This document shows positions 16,796 to 27,036 of a stretch of 34,903 bases of DNA, piece by piece; within the stretch, counting starts at the first letter, position 1, and each line of letters opens with the position of its first letter. The stretch is from an uncultured Microcaldota archaeon (GTDB lineage Archaea; Micrarchaeota; Micrarchaeia; Burarchaeales; Fermentimicrarchaeaceae). A model generated the notes under the pieces. It saw only the letters and a program-made list of their open reading frames with translations. It ran no database searches and was not told the DNA's origin. The stretch lies in the NCBI GenBank assembly GCA_903921825.1, contig CAIXRF010000033.1, positions 1-34,903 on the forward strand, written 5' to 3'. Position numbers and translations under genes: made by a program.

Positions 16796-19657
16796 CTAGC
16801 CGCCACGGACGGTCATGTACATATCCAGCACGTCCTTGGCGATTCCGACCGCCCTGCCCATCATCTCGAGCGCGTCCCTCACCTGCGCGTCCCTGCCCTC
16901 GCGCCTCGCGAACTCGAAGAACACGTCCTCGTCATCGTGCGTTATCCCACGCTGCAGCCTTATGAACTGGTTCGCGCGCCGCACGACATCCCACGGCTTG
17001 CCCTCGTTGCGCACCGCGTTGAATAGCGCCTCCGCGCCCACGTGCGGCTCGGCCATCGCGGCTTTGATGAACTTCGCGATGGACCATGTCGTGCCCTTCG
17101 CACGCGTGAAGTATTTCGAGTTCTGCAGCGCAATTGCGAGCGCCTCATCCACCACGATGGCCTGGTTCGCCTCCAGTTCCAGCGCAAGGCGCCTCGCGAA
17201 CAGTAACTTCCCCTGCTCCGCCGCAGCCTCGGTTGCCGGCAGGCCGCCTGCAGTGGCGGCTTCCTGGACGAAAGCCCCGGTCTTTTCAGTGAGGTCGCGG
17301 ACGACGTCGCGGAACTCGTCCGCCTTCTGGTATTCGCGGTAGTTCTGCTCGTACGTCTGCTCGGATGAATTGTGTTCGAACTCCCTGCGCAGCTGGGCCA
17401 CCTTAATGCCCAGTTCCCCCTTATCCGTTGGGAACTTCCTGTCGTAGGCCTCCATTACTATCTTCAGAACCTCTGCCTTCTGCCTACCAAAGCTCTTTCC
17501 TGCGAGGCGGCCCGCCAGGTAGCCGGAGATGAGTTTCTTTTCCTCTTCGGTCTCGTCGCGCGCGATCTCCTTGGCGTAATATGTGCCGGACTGGCGCGTG
17601 ATGGTGTGCGCCCCATTGTGCACCAGGCGGTCGAACGCCTCCTGCCTCCCCATCGTGTTGTAGTCCCTCTTGCGCATCGCATCGAGGAACCTCGGGCCAT
17701 ACCTGTCCCTGAGCCTGTCTACGATGACCGTGTGCTCCCTGTATTTGACCTCGAGCTCGAACCGCACGTGGAACAGGGTGTCGCTGAACGAGATTGCCTT
17801 GCCGTTCCCGTTCGCCCATTCCTTCCTCGCCTTGTCCCTTGCCTCCAGGTAGATGTGCTCGTAGAGCTTCTTGCCGAGCGATTCGAAGTTGTTCAGGCAC
17901 ACTGCCTCGATGAGCGCGGAGTGCGCCACTAGGACGGAAACTATGCGGCCATCCTTGAGCTTCTGGGTTATGACCTTCGTGTAGAACTCGACGGGACCGG
18001 GCCTCTCGCCCTTCCTTGCCCTGTCGATGTCCTTCTCAGCATCAAGCGGGTGCTTCTCGGAAACCTCCGCCAGTAGCGTCGTAGCGGGGTTTATCGTCAG
18101 GTTCGCTGGCGAGTCCGCCTTTATCGCCTTTGCGATGGTGAGGAAGGTGCCTGGCGTGGCCGGCTTCACGACCAGCTCGCCGCCCCAGACCTTTAGAACA
18201 TGCCTCCGCTCAGGAGCCACCCCCCGCCTGTGCTCGAGCACTCCTGCGGAAATGAGTTGGGAGGTCAGCGATGCGCGCGCCTTCCCCACGAACGCGTCAG
18301 TGTATTCAATAACCTCGGGCGTGCGCACTGAGATGCGGGCATGCTCCTGCTTCGCTGCCTTGCGCGCCTTGTATGCGGCGCTGAGTATCTCGTCGAAGCT
18401 GAAATGCCTCTTTTCCGTCTCGTCAAGCCCGGAATCCCGCTCACATTCCGTCCTCGCGGCATTTATCCTGGAGAGAAGCCGATTTACGTCGCCCTCATTC
18501 AGGACGCGCGCGCCAGTCCTGTCCAGTATCTCATGGGGATGGACGTTCTCCGGATCGAAGAAGAACCAGTTGCCGTCCGCGTCCCTGGCGCTCGTAATCT
18601 TCCCATCGCGGAACTTGAATATGTTCTTCTTCGAATCCGCGACCTGCGCGAGCGTAAGGGCATTCGTCGTTTCATCCCTCTCGTAGACTGCGGTCTCGTC
18701 GAAAGGGCTTATCACCAGGACGAATTTCTTCGAGAACTTCACTTCGCTCCCGTCCGGCGCGCTGACGAGGTAAATCTTCTTCCCTTCGGCATTCGTGGTC
18801 ATCTCGTAGCCCAAATGGGTGAAGTGATTCCTGAAGCCGGCGATGCGCATCTCGGGCTTGGAAACGGGCGCGGTTTCTCCTAGGCGCTCCTTCGCCCTCT
18901 GCAGGTCAAGGTTTATCTTTTCCATGTCGAGGCTGATCATCTCGCCCTTGTCCTTCACGCCCTCTCCGTCTTCCCGGCCGCCCTTCAGCAGCGCCTTCCT
19001 TTCCGCGAGGAGGTAGTCCCGCATCTTCGTCGGCTCCGTGTAGCAGTGGAATTCGTCGAGCTTCTCCTCGAGCTGCGCTATCGCGGCTTCGCGCTCCACC
19101 TGCGGGGTGCGCGGCTCCTCGAGAATCCTGCGGAACTCGCGCGTGTCGTGCTCCAGCGCGCGCGGCAGGTAATTGTACTGGAGTACGAACTCCAGCTTGC
19201 TGAGGAACTTCTCACAATCAACGAGCGCATCCAGCTGCCTCAGCTCGAGGCTCGCACGCGCAAGCTCCTTCTTGACGTAGTCCGTCTCGCGAGCCTGCAG
19301 CCTCAGCTCGAGGTTCGGTATGGTCTCGGTGCGGAGGTGCTCCGCGGCTCCCTCGCGCGAAGAAAAGTCTATTATCAGCCTGTCAAGCTGCGGGGCGAGC
19401 TCTTCGGGCTTCCCCTTCAGCCGCTTGCGCAGCACAGAGGCCTCGTCCTCAAGTATGTGCGCAAGGAATGGCGAACTCCCCTCAATCTTCTTCTTCAGCG
19501 CGCCAAGCTCGTCGTTCGCCTTCGACAGACATCTGCGGGCTTCGGTTGTGTCGCCCTGGCCGAGCGCCGCCCTCATCGCCTGCCCCACGCTGCTAGAAGC
19601 CTTGGTCACAGGAGGTTTTTCCTCCTTTTTTTCCACCTTGGTCGTCTCGCGGGGCAT
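16796..19657 (-). CDS. Large cytoplasmic protein of unknown function (about 953 aa)
   Basis: Long uninterrupted ORF starting MPRETTKVEKKEEKPPVTKASSSV; TTTTATATAC box about 25 nt upstream; no family recognised. Confidence 0.8.
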   Translation of the reverse strand: MPRETTKVEKKEEKPPVTKASSSVGQAMRAALGQGDTTEARRCLSKANDELGALKKKIEGSSPFLAHILEDEASVLRKRLKGKPEELAPQLDRLIIDFSSREGAAEHLRTETIPNLELRLQARETDYVKKELARASLELRQLDALVDCEKFLSKLEFVLQYNYLPRALEHDTREFRRILEEPRTPQVEREAAIAQLEEKLDEFHCYTEPTKMRDYLLAERKALLKGGREDGEGVKDKGEMISLDMEKINLDLQRAKERLGETAPVSKPEMRIAGFRNHFTHLGYEMTTNAEGKKIYLVSAPDGSEVKFSKKFVLVISPFDETAVYERDETTNALTLAQVADSKKNIFKFRDGKITSARDADGNWFFFDPENVHPHEILDRTGARVLNEGDVNRLLSRINAARTECERDSGLDETEKRHFSFDEILSAAYKARKAAKQEHARISVRTPEVIEYTDAFVGKARASLTSQLISAGVLEHRRGVAPERRHVLKVWGGELVVKPATPGTFLTIAKAIKADSPANLTINPATTLLAEVSEKHPLDAEKDIDRARKGERPGPVEFYTKVITQKLKDGRIVSVLVAHSALIEAVCLNNFESLGKKLYEHIYLEARDKARKEWANGNGKAISFSDTLFHVRFELEVKYREHTVIVDRLRDRYGPRFLDAMRKRDYNTMGRQEAFDRLVHNGAHTITRQSGTYYAKEIARDETEEEKKLISGYLAGRLAGKSFGRQKAEVLKIVMEAYDRKFPTDKGELGIKVAQLRREFEHNSSEQTYEQNYREYQKADEFRDVVRDLTEKTGAFVQEAATAGGLPATEAAAEQGKLLFARRLALELEANQAIVVDEALAIALQNSKYFTRAKGTTWSIAKFIKAAMAEPHVGAEALFNAVRNEGKPWDVVRRANQFIRLQRGITHDDEDVFFEFARREGRDAQVRDALEMMGRAVGIAKDVLDMYMTVRGG

Positions 19658-19725
19658 GGCGAAAATTACCCATTCCAAGTATATAAAACAGCCATTTTTA
19701 AATCCAGGAATGCAAAGGGGTGGCG

Positions 19726-21222
19726 ATGAAAAGGGAGACGGGGGAAGGGGTTGCGTTCGCGCTGGCAGTCATAGTCCTGCTGGCGTGCGCGGTGGCATCC
19801 TACCACTCGCTGGGAGGCGTGAAGTGGTTCATTGACGACAAGGACCCGCAGTCCTACGTCGCCGTAGTCCTCCTCATGGTCGCGTTCCAGCTAATCTTCT
19901 TCTTCGTTGGCGAGATGAGGCCGAGGCCCGATGCCCATGGCGCGGCCGCCGCGCTCGCGCTGTATGCGCTTGCTGCTGCGGTGTTCGCCTTCCTCCCGCT
20001 TGAGATGTCGCTGGGCTTCTGGTACGTGAGAATGGACCTGCTGGCGCTCGCATTCTTCTTCGTGGGCTCCATCGCGCTGGTATTCGGGTCGGAAACGCTG
20101 TGGAGGCTGAGGTGGCTTGCGCTTTACTCGCTGCTTGCGTGCCCGCTGCTCGCCGCGCCGGCCATCTCCCTTGAGCCAGCGCTCACGGGCGCTACGGCTG
20201 ATGCGGCGCAGGGCTTCGCCTCGGTGCTTGGCTTGCCCGTGCAGAGGGCGCCGGGCAACATCCTCACGACGCCGCTGAGCGACACTGCGATAACGATAGC
20301 GCCGGCATGCGCCGCGCTCGCGGCTACCCTTTCCCTCATCGCATTCCTCCTGCCTCTTGCCTACCTGCTCAAAGGAAATGCGTGGAAGCGGCTGGGCTGG
20401 CTCGTGGCGGGAACCGTTCTCATCATCGTTCTCAACTTCGTCCGCATCTTCACCGTGATATACCTATGGCAGTCGAACGGGATAGGGAGCGCACTCTCGT
20501 TCTTCCAGTCCTTCGGCGGGAACGTGCTCTTCAACCTCGCAATCCTCGCGATGATACTTTCCTTCCCGCTCTTCGGGCTCGGGCTGCCGCGGATTAGGGG
20601 CACTTCCATAGTCAGCGGCAGGCTCAACAGGGCCTGGAAGGAATTCGCCGCGGACGCGAGGTCGCTAGGGCAGCCGCAGGTTGCGGCGCTCGCGGTCTTC
20701 ATCATCGCGGCGGGCGGGTTCAGCCTCCTCGATGGGAAGGTTGCGGACTACTCGTGGCTGCAGCAATACGAGGGCGCGAATTTCAGCGCGGAGCAGGCAA
20801 ATCCCGCTGAGCTGCCCTATCCTGATGAGTGGGATTTCCTGGGTTCGCAGACCGGCTTCAGCGAGAACTACACAGTCACGCGGATGGTGTTCGACTTGAA
20901 CGACACGCAGATACAGGCTGCGGTCTTCTCCTCGGGAAACAGGACGACGCTGGACTTCAGCGCAGAGGATGAGCTCAGCGCTGAGGGCTACTACATCGAG
21001 GGGGTGCAGAAGGCGCAACTCGGGAAGGGCATCGGTGCTGAGATAGTCGCATACTCCAAGGAAGGGAAGAATTACTCGACGCTTTACTGGACGCAGCCCG
21101 CGAAAATGGGCGGCAAATCCACCTACGCGGCCTTCCTCTTCACGGTCGCGGACCCGGCGAGGAACGAGAGTTCGTGGCTCACGGAGTCGGGAAGGCGCTT
21201 CGTTTCCCAGCTCGGGCCTTAA
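19726..21222 (+). CDS. Archaeosortase/exosortase-family protein with C-terminal extracytoplasmic domain
   Basis: Multi-TM; ITIAPACAALAATLSLIAFLL (candidate catalytic Cys), NFVRIFTVIYLW (candidate Arg), then FFQSFGGNVLF; about 180-aa C-terminal domain with N-glycosylation sequons. Confidence 0.75.
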   Translation: MKRETGEGVAFALAVIVLLACAVASYHSLGGVKWFIDDKDPQSYVAVVLLMVAFQLIFFFVGEMRPRPDAHGAAAALALYALAAAVFAFLPLEMSLGFWYVRMDLLALAFFFVGSIALVFGSETLWRLRWLALYSLLACPLLAAPAISLEPALTGATADAAQGFASVLGLPVQRAPGNILTTPLSDTAITIAPACAALAATLSLIAFLLPLAYLLKGNAWKRLGWLVAGTVLIIVLNFVRIFTVIYLWQSNGIGSALSFFQSFGGNVLFNLAILAMILSFPLFGLGLPRIRGTSIVSGRLNRAWKEFAADARSLGQPQVAALAVFIIAAGGFSLLDGKVADYSWLQQYEGANFSAEQANPAELPYPDEWDFLGSQTGFSENYTVTRMVFDLNDTQIQAAVFSSGNRTTLDFSAEDELSAEGYYIEGVQKAQLGKGIGAEIVAYSKEGKNYSTLYWTQPAKMGGKSTYAAFLFTVADPARNESSWLTESGRRFVSQLGP

Positions 21223-22349
21223 ACCAGCTTCTTTCCGCACACCGGGCACTTTTTCGTCCCAGCAGCCACGCTCATCCCGCACCTGGGGCAAACCGACTGC
21301 GCTCCACCCGGCCTGACGTATGAGTGCATGCGCCATGCGATGAGAGCAGACGCAATGAGCGCGAGAAGCAGGATGGCGGCGCCCGCGGCGATTATATAAG
21401 GCGTGTAATCCGGCGGCTTCGCAGGCGTTATGCGGATGATGTGGAAGGCGATGTTGTTGCTTTCGTTCGACTCGGCAACAGTTTTCCAGGAATCGGCGAA
21501 AAAGGAGACCTCCCGGGTCGGCCCGGTCGCGTTCCAGGAGAACGTAACGTTCACTGAGGAGTTCGCGGGAAGCGAATCCACTGCCTTCTCCTGCACAAAG
21601 CCGGAGTGGATGTCCTCCGGGTTGTCATTGTCCTTGAAGCGCACGGAGAAATTGGATGCCGTGGTGTTCCCGATGTTCCTCACGGTCACGATGAAGCCCA
21701 CGCTGGTGCCCTCATTGACGTTCCAGCTCAGATTCTCCGGAACAATCCAAATCTCGCTCCCGTTTATGTAGAGGTCGGGGTTTTTGTCGGTCGTGATGTT
21801 TATTCCATAGAGGTAGAAGTTGCGGTCGCCGGAACTCCCCCCGAAGCAATCATCGCTGTAATACACCCGGATGGTGTGCGTGCCGGAAAGCGTTGCGTTG
21901 TAGGTGTAGTTGCTTCTCGTGAGCTTCTTGTCGCTCACGTCCGTGTCCCGGAAGGTGAGCGAACCGCGCTGCGCCCCGTCAATGTAAAGTTCCGCAGTGC
22001 AGACGGGCGGGTTTGCGCACGAGCCCCATGCTACGCAGCCTGCGGTTATGTTTATCGTATAGTTGCCGCCCGCCAGGTCTGGAGTGGTCCATTCAAGGTA
22101 GTCGCCGCTTCCGCAAAGGTCCACCAATGTGGCATTCTGGGAAGGCCTGCAGAACGTGCCGCCGTCCGTCTGCACGCCCTGCGAGCAGCCGGGGATGCCT
22201 GTCGCGTCGCAATATGGGGAGCCCCTGTAGCAGCACCAGAGGTGGCAGCAGGTGAAGTTGGTGGAGTCGCCTATGAAGACGGTCTCGTTATCTGCCGCAA
22301 ACGAGAGGCCTGCAAACAGGATGACTGCAAACAAAATCATTGTGCGCAT
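21219..22349 (-). CDS. Secreted CARDB-like protein with TM and cytoplasmic zinc ribbon
   Basis: Signal MRTMILFAVILFAGLSFA; CARDB-like NVNEGTSVGFIVTVRNIGNTTASNFSVRFKDND...SNESNNIAF; TM; CPRCGMSVAAGTKKCPVCGKKLV. Confidence 0.78.
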   Translation of the reverse strand: MRTMILFAVILFAGLSFAADNETVFIGDSTNFTCCHLWCCYRGSPYCDATGIPGCSQGVQTDGGTFCRPSQNATLVDLCGSGDYLEWTTPDLAGGNYTINITAGCVAWGSCANPPVCTAELYIDGAQRGSLTFRDTDVSDKKLTRSNYTYNATLSGTHTIRVYYSDDCFGGSSGDRNFYLYGINITTDKNPDLYINGSEIWIVPENLSWNVNEGTSVGFIVTVRNIGNTTASNFSVRFKDNDNPEDIHSGFVQEKAVDSLPANSSVNVTFSWNATGPTREVSFFADSWKTVAESNESNNIAFHIIRITPAKPPDYTPYIIAAGAAILLLALIASALIAWRMHSYVRPGGAQSVCPRCGMSVAAGTKKCPVCGKKLV

Positions 22350-22353
22350 ATCA

Positions 22354-24582
22354 TCAACCACGGGGCGGCTTGTAGCCGCGCATCAGTAGCGAATTGCCAA
22401 CGACGGAAACGGAGCTGAATGCCATCGCAGCCCCGGCAACCATCGGGTTCAGCAGGAAGCCCATGGACGGATAGAGGACGCCTGCAGCAACCGGAATCAT
22501 GACTATATTGTAGAAGAATGCCCAGAATAGGTTTTGCCTTATCTTCCCAAGTGTGTAGCGCGAAAGGTCGATGGCAGTGAGGACGTCGCGCAGGTCGTCC
22601 TTTATGAGAACGATGCTGCCAGTCTCGAGGGCAACGTCCGTGCCGCTCCCTATCGCAATCCCCACGTCTGCCTGCGCGAGCGCGGGCGCATCATTTATGC
22701 CGTCGCCGACCATCGCAACCTTCTTCCCCTGCGCCTGCAGCTCTTTCACTTTCTCCGCCTTTTCCTCGGGCAGGACGTTCGCAAGCACCATTCCAATTCC
22801 AAGCTGCCTTGCAATCGCCTTCGCCGTCCTCTCATTGTCGCCGGTTATCATATAGGCGTCCAGGCCAAGCCTCTTGAGTGCGGCAACCGCTTCCTTCGAA
22901 TGCTCCTTCAGCGTATCCGCGACAGCGAGCGCACCCGCCATCTTCCCGCCAACTGCAACGAGCACAGCGGTTTTTCCCCCTGCCTCAAACTTCGTCAGGG
23001 CGGATTCTGCATTGCCGCTCACCGCCACTCCTTTCCTTTCCATCAGCTTCCTGTTGCCAACAAGAACGGCTTTTCCTCCAACTTTCGCCTCAACCCCCTG
23101 GCCGGGAATTGCCCTGAATGACGAGGCCTTCGCAATCCGTATCCTTCTTTTCTCGACAGCGTTCACTATCGCCTCGCCAAGCGGGTGCTCGGAGCCCTTC
23201 TCAGCGGATGCGGCGTATGAAAGCAACTCCTTCTCGCCAAGGGAGCCAAGCACCATGACATCCGTGAGCTCGGGCTTCCCCGTAGTGAGCGTCCCCGTCT
23301 TGTCAAGTATTATTGCATCAATCTTGCCCGCGGCTTCGAGCGCCTCGCCTCCCTTAATCAGGATTCCGTTCTCGGCGCCTTTCCCGGTCCCCACCATTAT
23401 CGCACTCGGGGTCGCAAGCCCGAGTGCGCACGGGCAGGCGATAATCAATACCGAAACCAGGACGGATACGGCAAAATTCAGCGGGGCAACAAACTGCCAG
23501 AAGATGAACGCCGCTGCAGCAATCACGATGACAGCTGGGACGAAATAGGAGGCCGCCACGTCCGCAAGCTGCTGGATTGGCGCCTTGCTTCCCTGCGCTT
23601 CCTCGACGAGCCGTATGATTTGCGCAAGCGCCGTGTCCTTGCCCACCTTCGTTGCCTTCATTTTGAACGAGCCGAGCTTGTTCATCGTTGCGCCAATCAC
23701 TTCGCTGCCTTTCCTCTTCGCAACTGGAATGCTCTCGCCCGTAATCATCGACTCGTCAACGTGCGACTCGCCTTCGGTTACAATCCCGTCAACGGGAATC
23801 CTTTCCCCGGGCCTTATCACAAGGATGTCGCCTGCGCGCACATCCTCAACAGCCACCTCAGCTTCCCTTCCGCGCCTCAAAATTTTTGCAGTCTTCGGCT
23901 GCAGCCCGATGAGCCGCTTCACCGCCTCGCTGGTCTTGCCCTTTCCCACCGCCTCCAAATATTTGCCAAGCAGGATGAACGTGATGATTACTGCTGCCGA
24001 GTCGTAGTAGGTGAGCGCGAGCCCGGCGCCCAAAATCTGCGGCGCGAAGGTGGCGGCAACGCTGTAGAGATACGCGGCGCTCGTGCCCATGGCAATGAGC
24101 GTGTCCATGTTCGCCGAGACGGATTTGAGGGCCGAGAGCGTTCCCTTATAGAAGCGCCAGCCCGCTATGAACTGCACGGGCGTTGCGAGAGCGAAAAGCA
24201 GCAGGTTAGTTGCCTGCGCATCCGCAATCCTCAGGCCGAAAATCTCTGGGAACGAGAGGACGAATATCGGGATGCTGAGCAGCAGGGCGAGCGCAAGCTC
24301 CCATTTCAGCCCGCTTATCTCCGCCTCATGCATATGCTGCCCATGACCTTCGGCCCCCAGCTCTTCGACGGGCTCCGCATCGTAGCCCGCGTCCCTGACT
24401 GCGCTGATGAGGTGGTGCGGGTCCATTCCGGCCTCGGCATCCACGTAGGCGCGGCCGCTCGCGTAATTCACGCTGGCGCCTGAAACGCCCTCCACCTTCC
24501 GCAGGCGCTTCTCAACCGTGCTCGCGCAGCCTACGCAGTCCATGCCGGAGACGCTGAGGATGATGCGCTTCTTTCCAGCCAC
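22354..24582 (-). CDS. copA: Copper-translocating P1B-type ATPase
   Basis: HMA domain [12 protein letters not shown] ([15 protein letters not shown]), [17 protein letters not shown]. Confidence 0.96.
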   Translation of the reverse strand: MAGKKRIILSVSGMDCVGCASTVEKRLRKVEGVSGASVNYASGRAYVDAEAGMDPHHLISAVRDAGYDAEPVEELGAEGHGQHMHEAEISGLKWELALALLLSIPIFVLSFPEIFGLRIADAQATNLLLFALATPVQFIAGWRFYKGTLSALKSVSANMDTLIAMGTSAAYLYSVAATFAPQILGAGLALTYYDSAAVIITFILLGKYLEAVGKGKTSEAVKRLIGLQPKTAKILRRGREAEVAVEDVRAGDILVIRPGERIPVDGIVTEGESHVDESMITGESIPVAKRKGSEVIGATMNKLGSFKMKATKVGKDTALAQIIRLVEEAQGSKAPIQQLADVAASYFVPAVIVIAAAAFIFWQFVAPLNFAVSVLVSVLIIACPCALGLATPSAIMVGTGKGAENGILIKGGEALEAAGKIDAIILDKTGTLTTGKPELTDVMVLGSLGEKELLSYAASAEKGSEHPLGEAIVNAVEKRRIRIAKASSFRAIPGQGVEAKVGGKAVLVGNRKLMERKGVAVSGNAESALTKFEAGGKTAVLVAVGGKMAGALAVADTLKEHSKEAVAALKRLGLDAYMITGDNERTAKAIARQLGIGMVLANVLPEEKAEKVKELQAQGKKVAMVGDGINDAPALAQADVGIAIGSGTDVALETGSIVLIKDDLRDVLTAIDLSRYTLGKIRQNLFWAFFYNIVMIPVAAGVLYPSMGFLLNPMVAGAAMAFSSVSVVGNSLLMRGYKPPRG

Positions 24583-24603
24583 GCGGGTAATAGCGCCGCA
24601 ACC

Positions 24604-24627
24604 TCTTTATATATCTGCGGAGATATT
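24604..24627. promoter_or_regulatory. Shared divergent TATA-like core with dyad
   Basis: tcTTTATATATCTgcggAGATATt: TTTATATAT lies about 20-25 nt from both starts (24582 - and 24634 +); dyad ATATCT-GCGG-AGATAT. Confidence 0.5.
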
Positions 24628-24633
24628 TCGGCC

Positions 24634-25467
24634 ATGCCGTGGATAGTGAATGCGAGTGGCCTGAGGGAGGAGTTCGATGCCGCGAAGGTCTACCGCACGT
24701 GCATGAGGGCGGGAGCGGAAAAGGAGATAGCGGAGAAGATTGCCGCGGAGGTCTCCTCGCGCGTGCGCGACGGGATGAGCACGAGGCGCATACTCAAGAT
24801 GACGCTCCGCCTGCTCGAGAAGCTGGAGGAGCCGAACGTCGTCGCCAGGTATGACCTCAAGGGCGCAATCATGAGGCTAGGCCCTGCGGGCTTCCCGTTC
24901 GAAACCTTTTTGGGTGAGGTGCTCGAGGCCTACGGCTATTCCGTGAAGACCAGGCAGATAGTCCAGGGCGGGTGCATAACGCACGAGATTGACGTGATAG
25001 CGACGAAGGGCGGCAAGACGGCGATGATAGAATGCAAATACAGGAACGCGTCGGGCGACTACATCGGCGTCAAGGACGTGCTCTACACCTACGCGCGCTT
25101 CCTCGACCTCGTGGACGGCTGCAAAGCGGGGAAGTGCGAGAGGTTCGACGAGGTCTGGCTCGCGACGAACACTAAGTTCTCGACCGAGGTCGTCGCATAC
25201 GCGCAGTGCAAGGGAATGACGCTGCTGGGCTGGAGGTATCCCAAGGGCGGGAGCCTTGAGGAGATGACTGAGGCGAAGAAACTCTACCCCATTACGATTT
25301 TGCGCGAACTGGATTCGCAGGCGCAGAGGCGCCTTTCCGCGGCGAACCTCGTGCTATGCAAGGACCTGGCTGACAAGGACGAGAGCGAGCTGAAGGAGAT
25401 GACCGGCCTCTCCTCAAGGCAGCTCGCACGGCTTGTCGGCGAGGCGAGGCTCATACTGCAAAGGTGA
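24634..25467 (+). CDS. ATP-cone plus Mrr/RecB-like restriction endonuclease domain, possible C-terminal HhH
   Basis: ATP-cone-like VNASGLREEFDAAKVYRTCMRAGAEKE; nuclease HEIDVIATKGGKTAMIECKYRNASGDYIGVKDV (ExD...ExK); C-terminal LSSRQLARLVGEARLIL. Confidence 0.85.
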   Translation: MPWIVNASGLREEFDAAKVYRTCMRAGAEKEIAEKIAAEVSSRVRDGMSTRRILKMTLRLLEKLEEPNVVARYDLKGAIMRLGPAGFPFETFLGEVLEAYGYSVKTRQIVQGGCITHEIDVIATKGGKTAMIECKYRNASGDYIGVKDVLYTYARFLDLVDGCKAGKCERFDEVWLATNTKFSTEVVAYAQCKGMTLLGWRYPKGGSLEEMTEAKKLYPITILRELDSQAQRRLSAANLVLCKDLADKDESELKEMTGLSSRQLARLVGEARLILQR

Positions 25468-26658
25468 TTGCGGTTGCATGATGTCATAGTAGTAGGCGCG
25501 GGCCCGGGCGGCGCGAGCGCGGCGAGCGCGTGCGCATCGAAGGGGCTGAAGACGCTTCTCATTGACGAAGCCAGATTTCCGCGCTACAAGCTGTGCGGAG
25601 GCGGGATAAGTGAGGCAGCGAGGAAGCTGCTGGGCTTCAACATCCCGAAGAACATCATTGAGCGGGAGGTGAGCGCGTTCAGGCTCACGCGGCGCAACAT
25701 GGCGTTCGAGTTCAGGCCGGGAAGGCGGCTCATCACGATGGTGCTTCGCGATGCATTTGATACTTTTCTTGCGGAGAAGGCAGTGGATGCGGGCGCGGAT
25801 TTTAGCCAGGGCGAGCGGGCAACAGGCGTGAGGAGGGCGAGGGACGGCATGGAGGTCACCACCTCAAAGGCAGTAAGGAAGGCCCGCTGCGTCGTGGGCG
25901 CGGACGGGGTGAACAGCGTGCTTGCGCAGCATGTGCGCCCGGCATTCGGGAAGTTCGAGCTCGCGCTTGCTGTCGGCGCCGAGGTGCCCGCGCCAGCGAA
26001 ATTCATGGAGGACGAGTTCGGCGACACGCTTGAGATAGAGGTTGGGAGCGTACACCAAGGCTACGGCTGGATATTCCCGAAGAGGCGCGTCCTCTCCTTC
26101 GGCTATGTCACTGTCCTCCCGTTTGCTTCGGGTCTCCGCCACACGCTTTCCGAATATATCAGGAAGCGCGGCTTCCACGGGAACTATGAGGTAACCGGCC
26201 ACATGATTCCGATGCCCGGGAGGCTAAAGAAGTGCTGGGCGGACAGGCTGCTGCTCGTGGGCGACGCTGCGGGCTTCGTCGATCCTCTGCACGGCGAGGG
26301 AATAAGGTATGCCATCAAGTCCGGCAGGCTGGCGGCGGACGTGCTCGCGGAGGCGCTCGAGAGCGATGACCTTTCTGCGGAGGCGCTCGCGCGCTATGGG
26401 GCGCTCTGCCGCGAAGATTTTATGGACGACTTCAAGTGGGCAAGGAGGCTGTCGCGGATAATCTACCCCCCTTCGGGCCTGTTCTTCTGGCTCGCGGAGT
26501 GCAACCCGTCCGTGATTGAAAATTTTGTGGAAACGCTCTCTGGAGAAAATGAGTATGAGAAGTTCTTCAAGTGGTCCGCGCCGAGATTCCCGCTCTTCAT
26601 GGCAACTGCGCTGGGCAAAAAGATAGTGAAAAAAACAGGCATCGCGGGCCGGCATTAA
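25468..26658 (+). CDS. Geranylgeranyl reductase family FAD-dependent oxidoreductase
   Basis: DVIVVGAGPGGASAASACASKGLKTLLIDEARFPRYKLCGGGIS; LLVGDAAGFVDPLHGEGIRYAIKSGRLAA. Confidence 0.93.
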   Translation: MRLHDVIVVGAGPGGASAASACASKGLKTLLIDEARFPRYKLCGGGISEAARKLLGFNIPKNIIEREVSAFRLTRRNMAFEFRPGRRLITMVLRDAFDTFLAEKAVDAGADFSQGERATGVRRARDGMEVTTSKAVRKARCVVGADGVNSVLAQHVRPAFGKFELALAVGAEVPAPAKFMEDEFGDTLEIEVGSVHQGYGWIFPKRRVLSFGYVTVLPFASGLRHTLSEYIRKRGFHGNYEVTGHMIPMPGRLKKCWADRLLLVGDAAGFVDPLHGEGIRYAIKSGRLAADVLAEALESDDLSAEALARYGALCREDFMDDFKWARRLSRIIYPPSGLFFWLAECNPSVIENFVETLSGENEYEKFFKWSAPRFPLFMATALGKKIVKKTGIAGRH

Positions 26659-26662
26659 GGGC

Positions 26663-26848
26663 CTATTCCGGCTTTCTGAGCCAGTTCTGGCATTTCACAC
26701 ATGGCCCTGGTCTGCAGCTCTTAACCTTTGGCATACGTTCTTGCCACTTTTTTACGCCTTCGTGGCTGCAAAACAGTGTTTCCCCGCCGGCCCGCTGATG
26801 GCGGTTCGCGGGTCGAGGTCCGGAACCCCCTGTGGCGTTCAAAGCCAC
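26663..26848 (-). CDS. Possible small Cys-rich (zinc-binding) protein
   Basis: GTG start; ...ETLFCSHEGVKKWQERMPKVKSCRPGPCVKCQNWLRKPE*; GAGGG upstream. Confidence 0.4.
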   Translation of the reverse strand: MALNATGGSGPRPANRHQRAGGETLFCSHEGVKKWQERMPKVKSCRPGPCVKCQNWLRKPE

Positions 26849-27036
26849 TTCCAGGCCCTCAGGCAGAGACTTTTTTAGCTTCTGCTTTCCCCCGGCCCGT
26901 TCACCTCCGCTACCCTTTGGAGTGCAGGTTGTATAAATACTTTTCGGTCTTCCGAGGAAGAATTTGATAAATAATAGGGTTATCCTGCCTCATTCATAAT
27001 ATCTTTTTCAAAAGGGCACATTTTGCAGGTATGGCC

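Noticed and set aside
26832-26848. tRNA T-arm-like hairpin GTGGC-GTTCAAA-GCCAC
   Set aside because: No G53-C61 closing pair in register and no acceptor, D or anticodon arms around it.
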